DNA of 64,000 nucleotides from Diplosphaera chodatii (Eukaryota; Chlorophyta; Trebouxiophyceae; Prasiolales; Stichococcaceae): contig JAALGY010000043.1 in NCBI GenBank assembly GCA_032358165.1, positions 1,054,001-1,118,000 on the forward strand, in the 5' to 3' direction. Positions within the stretch are counted from its first letter, which is position 1, and every line of letters starts with the position of its first letter. Below are positions 23,125 to 35,051 of this stretch, piece after piece. The position numbers and the translations under genes are program-made. Below the pieces are notes generated by a model. That model was given only the letters and a program-made list of their open reading frames with translations. It did no database searches and was not told the origin of the DNA.

Positions 23125-26060
23125 CTACTCCTTGGCCTGATGGTCGTACTCGACGTACAGGAACTTCGGCACCCAGGAGTTGCAGAAGCGCCAGGCCCAC
23201 GCCGCCAGCACCGCCACTGCTGACAGCGCCGCTGGCAGCTGCCACTGCGTCACGAGCGGACGGCTGAGTGCTGCTGCCAGCGCTGCCGCTGCCGCTGCGA
23301 TGCTGACTGCTGCTGCTGCCGCACGCCCCGCTCTGAACCAGAACAGCGCCTGCGCAGGGTTTATTGCATATGTGCAACCAATGCACTCTGGCTTGGGGAT
23401 GACTCACAGGACAACATGCGCGATATCAACACCATGGTCTGCAGGCCGGCCCGACATACATGTCTTGATCCCGGCACAGCGCCCGACCTGCAGGCAGGTG
23501 GGGCAGTGCTTGGTGTGCTGCTCGTAGCGGTCCAGCAGCACCGCCTTGCTGAGCGGCTGGGGCGGCGGCGGCGGGGCGCCCGGCGCCCAGGCTGGCGCCC
23601 CATGCTGGTCCAGCCACTGCCGCCACGCCGTCACAACCCTGCGTCAAGCACACACAATGTGATGCGCCCAAAGCAGCATGGCTGGGACGGCGAGCGGGCC
23701 AGCATGTTGCTGCGCATGGCGGGACGCGGAACAATTTGACACCAAAGGAGGCAGGTGAGCGCTTGGCAGGCGCCTGTCCGAGTCGGTGGGCATATAGTAG
23801 CTCTTGCGCCAGGATCCGCCCGGCTGCGCCGCTTCCCGCTCCGCAGTTCGCTCCTGCACGTTGCCAGGCGTTGCCATGTACACACAGGCAGGTTGCTTGC
23901 TCAATGAGGATGTGCACGCATGCACAAGGCAGCCGCTGACTGCTCTGGCGGAACGGAGTTAATAACTGCGCAGACACAGTATGAAAGTGCAGTTAAACGT
24001 TGGAACTCAAACTACCACCAAAAGCCAGCAGAGCACCTGGAGGTGCAGCAGTGCATGGTCGCCGTCAAAGACAAGGTGGCGCTGCTGGTGGTCGGATACC
24101 ACTGAGCGCTGTCCGATTTTCCTGCAACACGCACAGGCGGGCTGCTCACCAGGGGTTGCAAACACATATGTTCACTTCTGACACATGGCCACATCAAGGA
24201 ACGCCAAAGCATGCTCGAGAGCATCACCACTGCTGTTTGATGCTGAAGCATCAGAAGACCAGAGGGCTCCCCACCTGGTAGACTTGCTCTGAGTGGCGCT
24301 GATCAGCGTGTATGTGACGCGGCATCGTTTTGGGCCGCAGGGGACACAGTGCACATTCATGCACACTGCACAGACACAGGCAAACCAATCCAACTGTGCT
24401 CTTGATAGACACTCTCAACCGTTCATCGCCCAACAGCCGTTGCGTCATGTGTGCAGTGGCACTGCAGAGCCAACATGCTGCATGTTGTACAGGCTGCGCA
24501 GATGACGCACTGAAGTCGCGCTGCGGGGTGAAGTAGCGCACAAGGCTGGGCGGCTGGTATTGGACGCGCGTGGTACTGACATTTGTCCCGTCGAACTTGA
24601 GCTTCAGATCGAAGCTGAAGCCGCCATTGGGCACGGTGTGCTCTGGGCCCGAGCGCTGGATCTGCAGGGAGCCCGCTCCTGGCAGGTACCTGGGGGTTCG
24701 AGCAGCATTCATGCACAAGGGGTTTTGGATGTTGCTGCCACTGGACAGAAGCAGCCACGGCACCTACCTGTTGCCCAGCACGCCATGGTGAGCGAACGGC
24801 ACCTGCACATGTGAATGGGATGGGCTGTCAAACGAAGCTGAGAGGCACATCGTGACCATCTTGGTTGGCTCATGGCGAAGCACACTATGCAAACAGACAG
24901 AGCGTCTGCGTACGTGGGCTGGGTCCAGAAAGTTTTCCACAAGGGTGGCATAGTCGTAGTGCAGGTCGCGTATGTAGGGCTTGCTCTTGTTGATGTGCGT
25001 GCCTCCCGGCAGGGCGTCCAGTTCCTGCAGGGTTGCAGGGGTGGTGTGGCACACCTGATGTGTGGTGACAGCAGGGCGGACCCGGCGCAGAGCCATCCCA
25101 TTCCAACTGCAGGAAGCGTTCACCATCGTGGTGGCCGGTGTCTTGGCTGCCGAGTCAATGAAGGCGGCTGGTCCAGACTCGCCCCACACCCACAGCATGT
25201 CCTCACAGACCTGTCGCACCAGTTCTGCTGCCACCATCATCCACGGTGCTTTCGACAGGTCATGGCTGTGTGTGCAGACATCTGCTTGCCTGCGATTACC
25301 TGCTCGCTGTGAGCAGGACAGAGCGGGCCGCACCTTGACTGGGAAGGATTTGGCAAATGAGCGCTGTGAGGCGCATGCTGTGTGTTCAACCTTCTCATCA
25401 TTGGCCTGGACACAAGCGTGTTGACCCAGATCAGCAAGGGTTTTGAAGCAGGGCACCAATGATTCTGGCATGGCAGCGCCTGGAACAGAAAGGTACCCGC
25501 AGGGTGCTGCCCACCTGCGGGACGGCGGTGCACTTGCCCTGTCCGTTAAAACGCCAGCCGTGGTAGGAGCACAGCAGCGTTCCATCACCCTCCACTCGGC
25601 CCTCTGCATTTCAACCATGCCGGTGGCAGTGTGGCGTTGCATCAGTAGCGACGACAAGCTGATGCTAGTGACGAGTTGGGCTCAGAGCCCAGGCAATCAG
25701 TAGTTGCAGGTGTGGTGGTAGCCACTATCACCTGAGAGGGGTGCGAGGCGATGCGGGCAGCGGTCCTCGAATGCACGCCAGTCACCCTCGCCGTCCCTCC
25801 ACAGCACCTACCCACGGACATTCAGAAAAGCTCTTCACGGGACATTGACGCGTGATGGGTGTGCCCAGACAGCCTGCACCGCACGCCGTGTTTGGCCCAC
25901 TTCCAGGTTCGTGATGCGCATGGCACATGCAACCACCCACCAGTGGTTGTCCCAACAGCTCGACGCTGTGCGGCCGCCCCGGGTCCAGATCCTCTGCGAC
26001 GGCCATCGCGTACCACTGCTTGGCCCAATCAAAGCTGTCGCAGCTGGCAGCCTGCATCAA
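23125..26060 (-). CDS. Pheophorbide a oxygenase-like Rieske oxygenase, copy 2
   Basis: Tandem paralogue of the gene to its left, with the same exon order. Recognisable parts: CDSFDWAKQWYAMAVAEDLD; the Rieske motifs EDRCPHRLAPLS and LLCSYHGWRFNGQGKCTAVP; ANDEKVEHTACASQRSFAKS; EDMLWVWGESGPAAFIDSAA; the iron site LVENFLDPAHV plus PFAHHGVLGNR; PPSLVRYFTPQRDFS; HCVPCGPKRCRVTYTLIS; RHLVFDGDHALLHLQ; SWRKSYYMPTDSDR; the C-x-x-C in KHCPTC; and the same hydrophobic C-terminus ending YVEYDHQAKE. No stop or frameshift was seen inside exons, so it looks intact. The middle exons differ from copy 1 by many residues, while the exon at 23638-23488 and the last exon (23349-23125) are nearly the same as in copy 1. 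The exon holding CDSFDW follows an acceptor-like gatgcag, so the true start and transit peptide lie upstream and were not found. The role could be PAO proper or another PAO/TIC55/PTC52 paralogue. Confidence 0.86.
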
Positions 26061-27503
26061 CAGGGACCGTCTCGGCTTTTTGATTGGGTTCCCTCTAGAC
26101 TTTCAAGCCATACAAACACCCTGACACAAGCTGCGCCAAGCGTATGCAGACGGTGGGTTGTTGTATGTCTGCACCTTGCACCTGAGCAGGAGAGTCGGAC
26201 GTGCGGGGCTCCTTATGGGTGCTCGAGGGGTTCGTGCCGGCCACCGACACCAACATACCAACGCGCGACTTGCGCTGTGCACGATGCAGTGGAGTCAGAT
26301 GGATACAGTCATGAAACAAGTCATATGTGTTTTGTCACGCATTCACATAGCCTGCCAGTGAGGTGGACTGGTGTGCGGAGGGTTTGCACCCCACCAGCAT
26401 GCACACTCGCACAGAACGCGTCGAAACAGCTAGATGCCATCGGAGTCTCAAAGGCGGCCTCTTCTGGCTCTGAGATCTGACTACGCATGCTTCCAACGCA
26501 GCGCAGTCAGTCTTGCGTGCCTGCACCTGCCGGACGATGGCGTTTGCCCGCAGGCAGCACGGCTTTGCGGCTGGCCAGCTCCAGCCTCGCGACCGGCAGT
26601 TCTTGATGTTACCTGTGATTCTCGTCTCGTAAGCATGCATGACTGCCATGTCGCCGACAAGTCTGAGACCGATGGCAACGCACCTAGGCTGCGTTTCAAG
26701 CAAACGGTCTCAGATGCTGATGCGGCATGTCATGCGCACAACGCTGCTGCAGCATATGCTGTTTGTACAGAATTTGTGAGACCACTTGAATTGCGGAACT
26801 GGGACACTGAAGGCGACGCTGGCTACAGTGACGCGCGGAGCGCCCATGTGCTGACCTGTCGTGCACATTCCGGGCTCATCAATTATTATAGGTGTCCACT
26901 AGTAGCACCTAATGCTGTTTCACATGCAAGCACGCCAGGTGCAGCCTGCAGGCTTGGAACCGATGGCAGTCTACAGCCTGTGGTTTGAACACTTGCAGAT
27001 ACGAACAACCGCCTGCGAAGTCTCGGCTGCGGGGCAGTGGTGTTGACCGTGGATGAACACCGGCTGTTCAAGCTGGTAGGACAAGCTCGTGACCTGGCAA
27101 TGTGAGCCCGCAACGACACAGTGTATTGGTTTATGTCTAAACAATCTGAGAAGTGGACGGCTGTAGCATTCTCCGCTATCAATGCGGTCTCTGACTCCCG
27201 TGGCGCTTTGCACTGCAGACTGAGGCAAGAAAGCCAGCGGCTGCGTAACTCCGGTGCAAAGAGACTGAAGCGCGGCAAAGGGAGTCTATCCATCAGCATC
27301 AGGAGCACAGCGGATAACGGCATCGTGACCGTGGAGGCCGGCCGCGTGCCATAGTGGCGCGTGCGAGTTGGCCGTCTGCCATGCTAGCGAGCAGCTGAAG
27401 CGGCTGGTGGCTGCGTTACTTGCAGCACAGCCGCTAACCACCTCCTCGACCAGCCGAGCGCACCTGCTAAGCTGCCGCGGCAGACCCTGCTGAGCAGCTC
27501 AGC
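26061..27503. other. Divergent intergenic stretch, no gene recognised
   Basis: This lies between the 5' end of PAO-like copy 2 (-) and DMAP1 (+). It must hold both promoters and probably the missing first exon of the PAO copy. A 185-codon open frame at 26434-26988 has no recognisable motif or splice context and is not called. Confidence 0.5.
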
Positions 27504-30500
27504 ATGGCCGACATCAAGGACATCCTGGGCATCCAGCGTGGCGGCAGCGATGTGGAGGCCAAGCGCGAGGCGAAGGCAAAGGTGCAGGCATTTTACGCCT
27601 CAGCTTCCGCAACAGCAGAGGCTCTGAGCTTTTCCCTGCATGTCACGCGAGCTTTCCCAGCGTGCAAGTGTCCGTGTGCACGTGCAAGCGTGATGGCCAC
27701 ATAGCACAGCGTCATGGCAACATCGTCATGGCAACATCCTTCAACTTGCGCTCTGGTCAGGAGCCCAAGGCGCAGCGGCCGGCCGGCATGTCACGCGAGG
27801 CGTTCGCGCTGCTGGGCGACTCGCACCCCATCGCGCCCAGCGAGCTGGCCAATGAGCTGAAGAAACCCGGCGATGCACAGGTGCGGGTGTGCTTGACGCT
27901 CAGCAGGCGCACTCCTTGCCAGCGCAGCATGCAGGCAGCGTGTGGCCTGCAGACAGACGGCACACGCCACAGTGTGGTATGGTGAGGCCGCAGAATCTGT
28001 GACGGCCAGCCGGAGCAGCCAGCATACTGGTTGGCATGCCATGGCGCAGGGCCTGGCAGAGCGCAGGAAGCAGAAGGGGGCCGTCACGTGGAAGCACACG
28101 CCCTTCATCAACCAGGCTCGGCGCGACGGGCTGCAGCTGAAGCACTGGGTCAAGTGCGCGAAGGACGCCACCGGGCAAGTGCGCGAGGTGAACGAGGGCG
28201 ACTACCCCTTCGCCAAGTGCAACAAGCAGGTGACGCTGAAAAAGTACATATTCTTGACGCCGGGCTTCTGAACGCACTGAGCATGCATCAAGCAACGTGC
28301 CGCCGCCCGCACTGCATCACATGCAACGTGCACCCGTTGCAGCGAGACGGCTCCCTGCCTTGCTGGCAAACCCTTTGGCCCTGGTGCGCAGACGATGGTG
28401 TTCAGGTACGACGAGGAGGAGTGGGCGGACCTGGTGCCGCCGGACGCCGCCTGGACGCGGGAGGAGACGGACTACCTGCTGGACCTGTGCGCCGTGTACC
28501 AGCTCCGCTTCCTGGTCATCGCCGACCGCTACGACGTGCGCGCCGCTCCCGGTTCACAGACACTTGCTGTATGAGTGGCTGTTGCGCCGCAGGTGGTGGA
28601 TTGAGGAGCCACCAGCATGTGCTGCGTGATGAAGGGCACACCCCATAGTCCATGCAAGAAGGTCTTGCATACGACACCGCATGGGCTGCAAGTTCCTGAA
28701 TGCGAGGTGCTGGGTGCAGTACAAGGGCGGGCCGCCGCGCAGCCTGGAGGAGCTGAAGGGGCGGTACTACGGGGTGGCCCGCGCGCTGATGGTGGGCCGC
28801 GCCGGCGGCGAGGAGCTCATCGCCAACGAGCCCCTGGTCAAGGCGCCCTTCGACGTCTCCCACGAGCAGTGCGCCCTCGCCCCTTGCTGCTTGCTGCGCC
28901 GGGCTGTGGCTGCCAGTAGGGCAGGATGAGCATGGGCAGTGTATCTGTCTAGCACATTTCAGGCGTCACAACATCACTGTGTCCTGACTTATGTTCGTAG
29001 ATTTGTACGAAGGCAGATTGTTGGTCATTAAGATGTGTGAGCACGAGTCAAGGCCTGAAGGCTGCAATTGCACGAAGCTTGAGGTAGTGCTGAGGGCGCC
29101 ACTGTTCTGGCCCAAGTGGCGACGGGCTCCCTGGTGTCATGCCTCAAAACCTGAGGACGGCTGCGTGCAGGCGGCGCAAGGCGGCGCTGGAGGCGCTGTT
29201 CGCGCGGGGCAGGGAGGACGAGGCGGCGGAGGACGCCATCCTGGAGCAGGCCAAGGTCATCGAGGCCAAGCGCCGGGCGGAGGCCTCCGCCCGCCGCCCC
29301 GCCCCAGTCGGTGCGCGCCCGCCAGAAGAACAACAGGTTCCCGCACGGACTGCGTGTGGCTGTGAAGGGCTCGGCCTTGCTGGCCGGGCGACGGCCCACT
29401 CCTGCCACCTGTCGGGGCGGTCGCCACGTTCTGTGGCACCTGATGTGTGACTGACATCAGGAGGACCAAAGTGTGCGCCATCGAGGGCAATACACTGCAG
29501 AGCACGGCCTTGGCGCTGCCGTGCGACATGTGGCAGGTGAGCAGCTGGTGCTGACAGCATTCATTCTGATTGCCCCTGCAGCGCCGCCGCTGGACTTTGT
29601 GGCCACCAGCGAGTTCCCCGACGACCCGGGGCCGGGCGTCTCCTCGCTGTTCGACGCCGACGTGCAGCCGGCGCGCGAGGCGCCCGGCGTGTACGCCCGC
29701 GGCGTGCACACGGCTGCGGCCGCCGAGAAGCAGCTGTCCCGCCTGGCGGGCCCACCCAGGTCTGAATCCAATGCTTTCACTGCTGGGATGGCAGTCCTTG
29801 CCGTTAGCGAGGTCACCATTCCATGTTGTGGATGGTCCTTGGTCCCATGTTGTCACTGATCCCCTTCTGCATGGCCCATGGAAGCGTCGCCGCGACCAGA
29901 CTCTGGTCGGTTATTGCAGATATAGCACTTTGATACAGCTGTCATCTGCGAATGCGCAGGCATCAGGAGGCGATCAAGACGCTGCTGGAGCAGGCGGGCT
30001 TGACGACCCCGCCGCGCATGCCAACGCGCTCGATCTGCGGCGCCTGGCTGGCCGCCCGAGCAGGTGCTCCGGAAGCTTTCTGAAGCTTTGGTACTGCCAG
30101 AAGGTCACATGAGGTCCTGCTGCATCTAAAAGTTATAGACAGCAGCAGTATCCTATAGTGACGCCTGGGCAGTGGAGACCAACAGCCTTTGCGGTGACTT
30201 GGTGCTGATGATCATCCCGCTGCTGCAGAGGCGATCGCCTCTGGCGACCCACGGCGCAGCAACAGCGCCGCGCTGCCTGCCAGCACGCCCTCAGCCGCAG
30301 CGCCGTCTGCCGCCCCCGGCTCTGCGGCGGGTCCAGCAGCAGGTGCAGACGTGTGCTCTTCAGTAGCATGCCGGTTGGGCCGGGTTTGCATGGCCCACGG
30401 CGAGCATCACACTGACCTCAGCGCACGAACATCGGCTTGCAGGCACGCCGCTGCCAGACTCAGCAGCCGCGGCGGAGGCGTCCCCAGCTATGACCACGCC

Positions 30501-30801
30501 GCCGGCGGCCGGGGAGGGCGACACCCCGGCGCGCGCCACCAAGCGCAGCCACAAGGGCAAGGTGCAGCCCGCCCGGTCGCGCCCCCTGCCGCTGTGCGAG
30601 CCGACACCAGGGCCCCGCCTGACTGGAGGCCAACAAGGGCATGGTGCCGCAGTCTCTGGTCCCTGAAATGGTCAGGTTTGTGTTGGGTGTGAAGCCTGTG
30701 GTGTGGTGCAGGCGCCCCAGCGGTACGATGACAGCGGGGCGGGCAGCGCCCCGCGCACGGACAAGCGGCCGCGCACCGCCAAGCGGTTTGCGGACGACTG
30801 A
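27504..30801 (+). CDS. SWC4: DMAP1/SWC4, subunit of SWR1 and NuA4 chromatin complexes
   Basis: Nuclear scaffold subunit shared by the H2A.Z-exchange (SWR1) and NuA4 acetyltransferase complexes. The first exon gives MADIKDILGIQRGGSD, matching the family N-terminus, and ends before gtgcag near 27581. The next has RPAGMSREAFALLGD. The third reads VTWKHTPFINQARRDGLQLK and EGDYPFAKCNK, the conserved DMAP1 block. Then comes the SANT-like core WTREETDYLLDLCAVYQLRF followed by VIADRYD, and SLEELKGRYYGVARALM. A coiled-coil exon starts RRKAALEALFARGREDEAAE. Later exons hold a DMAP1 C-terminal part (RHQEAIKTLLEQAGLTTPPR, then MPTRSICGAWLAARA) and alanine/proline-rich linkers. The last exon ends RPRTAKRFADD-stop, a basic tail that could be a nuclear localisation signal. 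Start choice rests on the first exon matching the family. Borders of the low-complexity exons near 30230-30560 are uncertain. Confidence 0.9.
27711..27738 (+). repeat. Perfect 14-bp tandem duplication in a DMAP1 intron
   Basis: Two adjacent identical copies of gtcatggcaacatc inside the first DMAP1 intron. A small replication-slippage type duplication with no coding effect. Confidence 0.9.
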
Positions 30802-31494
30802 GGGACGATCGCGGGCAGGCCACGCGGATGGTTGCAGGAGCACCGTGCATGTTGCAGTCAACAGTCTCAGCCGTCTGACCGTGTGTGAGCCCAGTGGTTT
30901 CCTAGTCCAGAATGGCAGCTGGAAGCGCTGATGTCCAGCTCTTCAGTAGCATGCACATTTGCGAACGATAGCTCGATGCCAACACGGTTCTCAGGACCCC
31001 CAACATCTGCCAGCATCTCCACCGCACTTTTGTCGCATTAGTTTCGTCTGCATAGGCTGGGGCTATGCTGAAGTGGTAAAAATGTCCTTCCAATGCCTCC
31101 ACCATGCGCAGGATTACTGCAGACTCGGCCACGCGACCATCCTCACATGCCGTCAAACCACTCGTGCACACCTCAGTACGAATCACAGGTGTATCAGCTG
31201 CCGGCTTGCCGTGCATGCTCGAGGTGTCAGTCTGCAGCCTGGATGGCGCCAGCTGGTGGACAGCTTGCACTGGCAGCCACGGCACAGGCGGCCCAGCGAC
31301 GCTCGCCGGTGCTTGGTACCAAGCTCTGGCGCGGAGACGCCTGGTGCAACCCAGTCAGATGAGGTCAGGCACACCCGCTGACATAAATGGGAGACTACGG
31401 CTCCGCCCTTCTCACTTCATGCCCAATATCAGCACCCATCCTCTCCCGATCGATCAGACTGCCAAGTCAAAGTCTGCAGAAGGGTCGCCCGCCA
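30802..31494. other. Intergenic stretch between DMAP1 and the unrecognised gene
   Basis: About 690 bases between two same-strand genes. It should contain the DMAP1 3' UTR and a promoter. An in-frame ATG at 31420 could extend the downstream gene by 25 codons. Nothing else recognised. Confidence 0.5.
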
Positions 31495-34252
31495 TGATGC
31501 AGGGCCCGCTGGCCGACAGCGAAAGGGGCGGGGGTGCTGAGGAGGCGGCCGTGCCGCCGCGGCTGGTCACCGCGCTGCTGCTGGCCTGGGCCGCCAGCCG
31601 CGCGCGCTCCCTGCTCGCCGCTCGCTGCCTGGTCGCGGCGGCCCTGGAGCTGTACGCGCGCGGCGCCACGGCCGACGACGTGCAGCTGTGCCTGTCCTTG
31701 GCAGGTGCGCACGCAACGGACACAGCTGTGCGGGGTCAGCTGCCGAAGCCATGCAGGGGCCGTTGCTCCAGACCTGGTTAAAGACTACTGCATTGTCTCT
31801 TGTAACGCAGCAGAACCGCATTCTCCGTGTCGGTGTTTCCCGCCAGGCTTCCAGTCAGGCAGCGTGCGCCTGGGGGAGGACGAGCGCGATGTGCTCACCT
31901 CCTGGGTGGCGCTGGTCTTTATGGCGGCGGAGGAGGTGGGCCGCCCCGCAGGCAGCCGCCCCCAGCCGCGCATGCCGGCAGCCGGCGGCAGCCAGAGCAG
32001 CGCGGCAGCGGCAGCCGGCGCCACCGCCGGCACCGGCAGCGCCACAGGCGACCGCTCGGCCACGTCGCTGGGCATGCGGCGCTTTGTGAAGCAGGCGGTG
32101 GCGCAGTTCGCCGGCGGCACCCGTCTAACAGACCTCATGGAGCTGCAGGTCGAGCGCTTGCTTGATCAAACAGTCGGGGCATGAAGCTATAGAATGACCG
32201 GCCGACCGGCGTTGTGAACAAGCTGGAGCTCTTGCCGAACTTGATTGGCGAGTGCAGCCCCTGACAGTGGGACGATGAGGAGTTTGTACTCCTGGTCGTC
32301 AGTATGCGCTGTGGTAACATGCAGGCAACGGGCGGCACGGGCGCCGCGGTGCCGCCCTCGGTGCGGCTCATGCAGCAGAACACGCGGCTGGTCATCCTGA
32401 CGCTGGAGGTGCTGGCCGAGGGCGGGGCGGCGCTGCGGCTGCCGGACCCGCCCACGCAGCAGCAGCAGCAGCAGCAGCCGCCGCCGCCGCAGCCGCAGGA
32501 CGGACCAGCGCAGCAGCCGCAGCCTGAGCTGCGCCCCGGGCAGGAGGCGGAGCAGCGGGATGCATCCTCGGACGCGGAGGCCGGCGCCAGCAGCCAAGGG
32601 TCAGCGGACGGGGGGTTGGATCCTGTGGGCTATGTGGCGGCGTTCCCTGCTGCCGGGGGCGCGCCGTCGCAGCCGCGGCCCGCGGCGGTGCGCCTGCTCA
32701 TCGAGTACATGGGCGCGATGCTGCGGTCCAGGGCCAGCGCCGCGGCCTTTGTGGACAGCGCCTCCGCCTGCTACAGGTGCGGCTGCTAAAGCATGCTGGA
32801 AGTATATGCTGCAGTTCCCGGGTTCACGCAGCGCTTAGCTGAGCCAGCCTGTGGCATCAGGCTGGCCGGCGTCGTCAGCACCCACTCGCATTATCAGGTT
32901 GTGAAACTCTGCTGCACTGTGCACTGCTCTGCACGATGTGGCAAGTCAGCTTAGCACAGCGAGAACTAACACTGTGCTGGTGCGTGCACTGCAGGCACGG
33001 CTACACGGCGGGCGAGCTGTTTGCGCAGCTGGCTGCTGAGGAGTTTGAGCAGCAGGGCGGCATGGTCGCTGTCGCGCTGCCCATCCACGCCTTCGCGGCC
33101 AGCGTGACCGCCGAGATCTTTGGCAGGTGCAGCTCAAGCTGAATTGTGGCATGTGCAAGGAGCAGTTGGTTTGAGCAGTGCATGGAATCTGGAGCCAGCC
33201 CATGCAATGCATGCGGCGTGTCTGCAGTCGCATCCATGTGAAGTCAATGGCGTAAGCGAACCGTAGAGTGGATGAGTATGACTGGACTGGGGTCACACAT
33301 CTACATGCAGGTGGCTGTCGGCGGTGTACATGACGCTGGCGCAGCTCGGGGTGGCGCGGCCGGCCGCCGACGCGCAGGACGGCTGGGCGTGGGCGGGCAG
33401 CGGCACGGCCGCCGAGGCGCACGCGATCGCGGATTTCGTCACCAACACGCTGCGCGCGGCGCCGCCGGGCCTGCCGATGCCCGCCGCACCGTCAGACTCG
33501 CCGGTAAGCGCTGATCCCTCACGGGGCGTGCTTGCCGCTGCGCAGTCCCATATGTAAATGTGGAACAGCAGTTATGGCCCCCAGCCACAAGGTCGACTTG
33601 CGCACGTCCCATGCTGCTCCGCGCAGGCGGTGCAGGCCATCAGGGCAGCGGCGTTGGACGTGCAGCAGCAGCAGCGGCAGCGGCCCTCGGTGCAGGACTT
33701 CTCAATGGTGCGGCTCGAGGACCCGTCGCTGGCTGAGACGTCATCGTCCGTGGTAGCGCTGGGCCAGCAGGTGACTTGCGCTAGTTTTGTCACCTGCTGC
33801 GCACTGGTAGCAGTTGATGCCCGTTGGTATCGCCCCTCGTCTGCTGTCCCATGCTCATGGTTCGATTTCTGGGTGGTGACGCTGATGGATCTGACCTCCA
33901 GATCGACCTGATCAACTTCACGGCAGCACTGGCGGAGGCCGAGGGCTGGACGCCCTCCGGCGCGGGGCGGCAGCGCCTCGCGTGGCGGCCGCCCTCCGAG
34001 CAGCAGGACGCAGACAGCAGTACGCAGCGGGGGCCAAGTCCCGCCCGGCAGCCCGAGACGTCCCCTGCTCAGCAGCGGCAGCAGCCCCAGCATGGCGAGG
34101 CAGTCGCGGGGTTAAGACGCACAGAGTCGCGGCGGCACCAGCAGGAGGATGCGGCGCAGCGGTGGCAGCAGCAGCAGCAGCAGCAGCAGCAGGGCGAGGA
34201 GCAGAAGGTGCCCTGCCCATGGCCGCGGCGCATCAACAGGCGCATCTTCTGA
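31495..34252 (+). CDS. Unrecognised alanine/glutamine-rich helical protein, multi-exon
   Basis: Not recognised. At least seven exons keep one open frame across GT-AG borders. The N-terminus begins MMQGPLADSERG and continues into helix-forming sequence (LVTALLLAWAASRARSLLAA). Next is VRLGEDERDVLTSWVALVFM, then MRRFVKQAVAQFAGGTRLTD. A further exon starts VRLMQQNTRLVILTLEVLAE and runs into a glutamine/proline tract coded by a CAG/CCG repeat, then VRLLIEYMGAMLRSRASAAA. Later exons give GYTAGELFAQLAAEEFEQQG, LSAVYMTLAQLGVARPAADA, and IDLINFTAALAEAEGW. The C-terminus is glutamine-rich, with nine glutamines, and basic, ending WPRRINRRIF-stop. The pattern is alpha-helical with disordered linkers; no catalytic motif or clear transmembrane segment stands out. 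Location and function are unknown. It resembles a lineage-specific nuclear or plastid scaffold only in composition. Confidence 0.65.
32458..32500 (+). repeat. CAG/CCG microsatellite coding polyglutamine/polyproline
   Basis: A run of CAG triplets followed by CCG triplets in an exon of the unrecognised gene codes about seven glutamines and then prolines. A second CAG run near 34165-34192 codes nine glutamines. Confidence 0.85.
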
Positions 34253-35051
34253 GCAGCGTGGTGCTGCAAGACAAGACCGTCGCAGCATCGATGAGAGCCT
34301 GTGGCGTCTCAGCTTGTAGATGCTTCGCTCGTGCAGCAATGTGCAGGACATGTTTATCTCCTGTCTAACGTTGCTTCATCCAGTTGGAGAGCATGCTGCC
34401 ATGCATACTGAGGTGTTCATGAAGGCGCAACCTGGTGGCATCTCTACAAATCGACAGGTCGCACTTCCTGCCCGATCAAATACCACGCACGGAGATTCCA
34501 CTGCAGCAATACGTTTTCGTTGATGCTGACGTTGCTGTCGGTTACAGCCACACTGTCAGTACCCGGACATCCTGTACACGCATCTGCCTGTTCTACGTCT
34601 CAAAAACTTGGACTCCAGTCCTCCAAACTTTGCTCTGCCTTGATGCTAGGCACAGTTGTGAATGATAATCTAGAGGGTACTAGCTTGCAGCTGGCTTGGC
34701 TGCAGTGGAGCCACAAATAGATGTGATATCCCCAAAAGAATGCTTATAGCACCATGCCGTTCCTTGCACCTGCAATTTCATGGAGATGTCGAGCTGCTGG
34801 CCCAGGTCATCAGTATCAAGGAGATGACTGATGCATGCTTTGTGTGGGTCTTGAAGTGCTGGCGTGCTGAACGCACCTGGAAGGTGGTTGCTTGCAAGGG
34901 CAGCTGAATCGAACACATCTGCCGTGGGACAAAGCACCACAATATGTGGTATAATGCCTGTCAGCCGGTCTCGCCAGCCAACCGTCGTTCCAGTTCCTGA
35001 TAGGTTCACACACGCATCGGAACCTGCTGGGGTTCATCAGGCGTGAATGCA
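34253..35051. other. Convergent intergenic stretch
   Basis: About 800 bases between the stop of the unrecognised gene (+) and the end of the oxidoreductase-like gene (-). It may include a further 3' exon of the latter. No motif-bearing open frame found. TTACA near 34542 could be a - strand poly(A) signal. Confidence 0.45.

Noticed and set aside
26434..26988. 185-codon open frame on the + strand upstream of DMAP1
   Set aside because: Unbroken frame only; no recognisable family, no splice-defined neighbours, and such frames are common by chance at this GC content.
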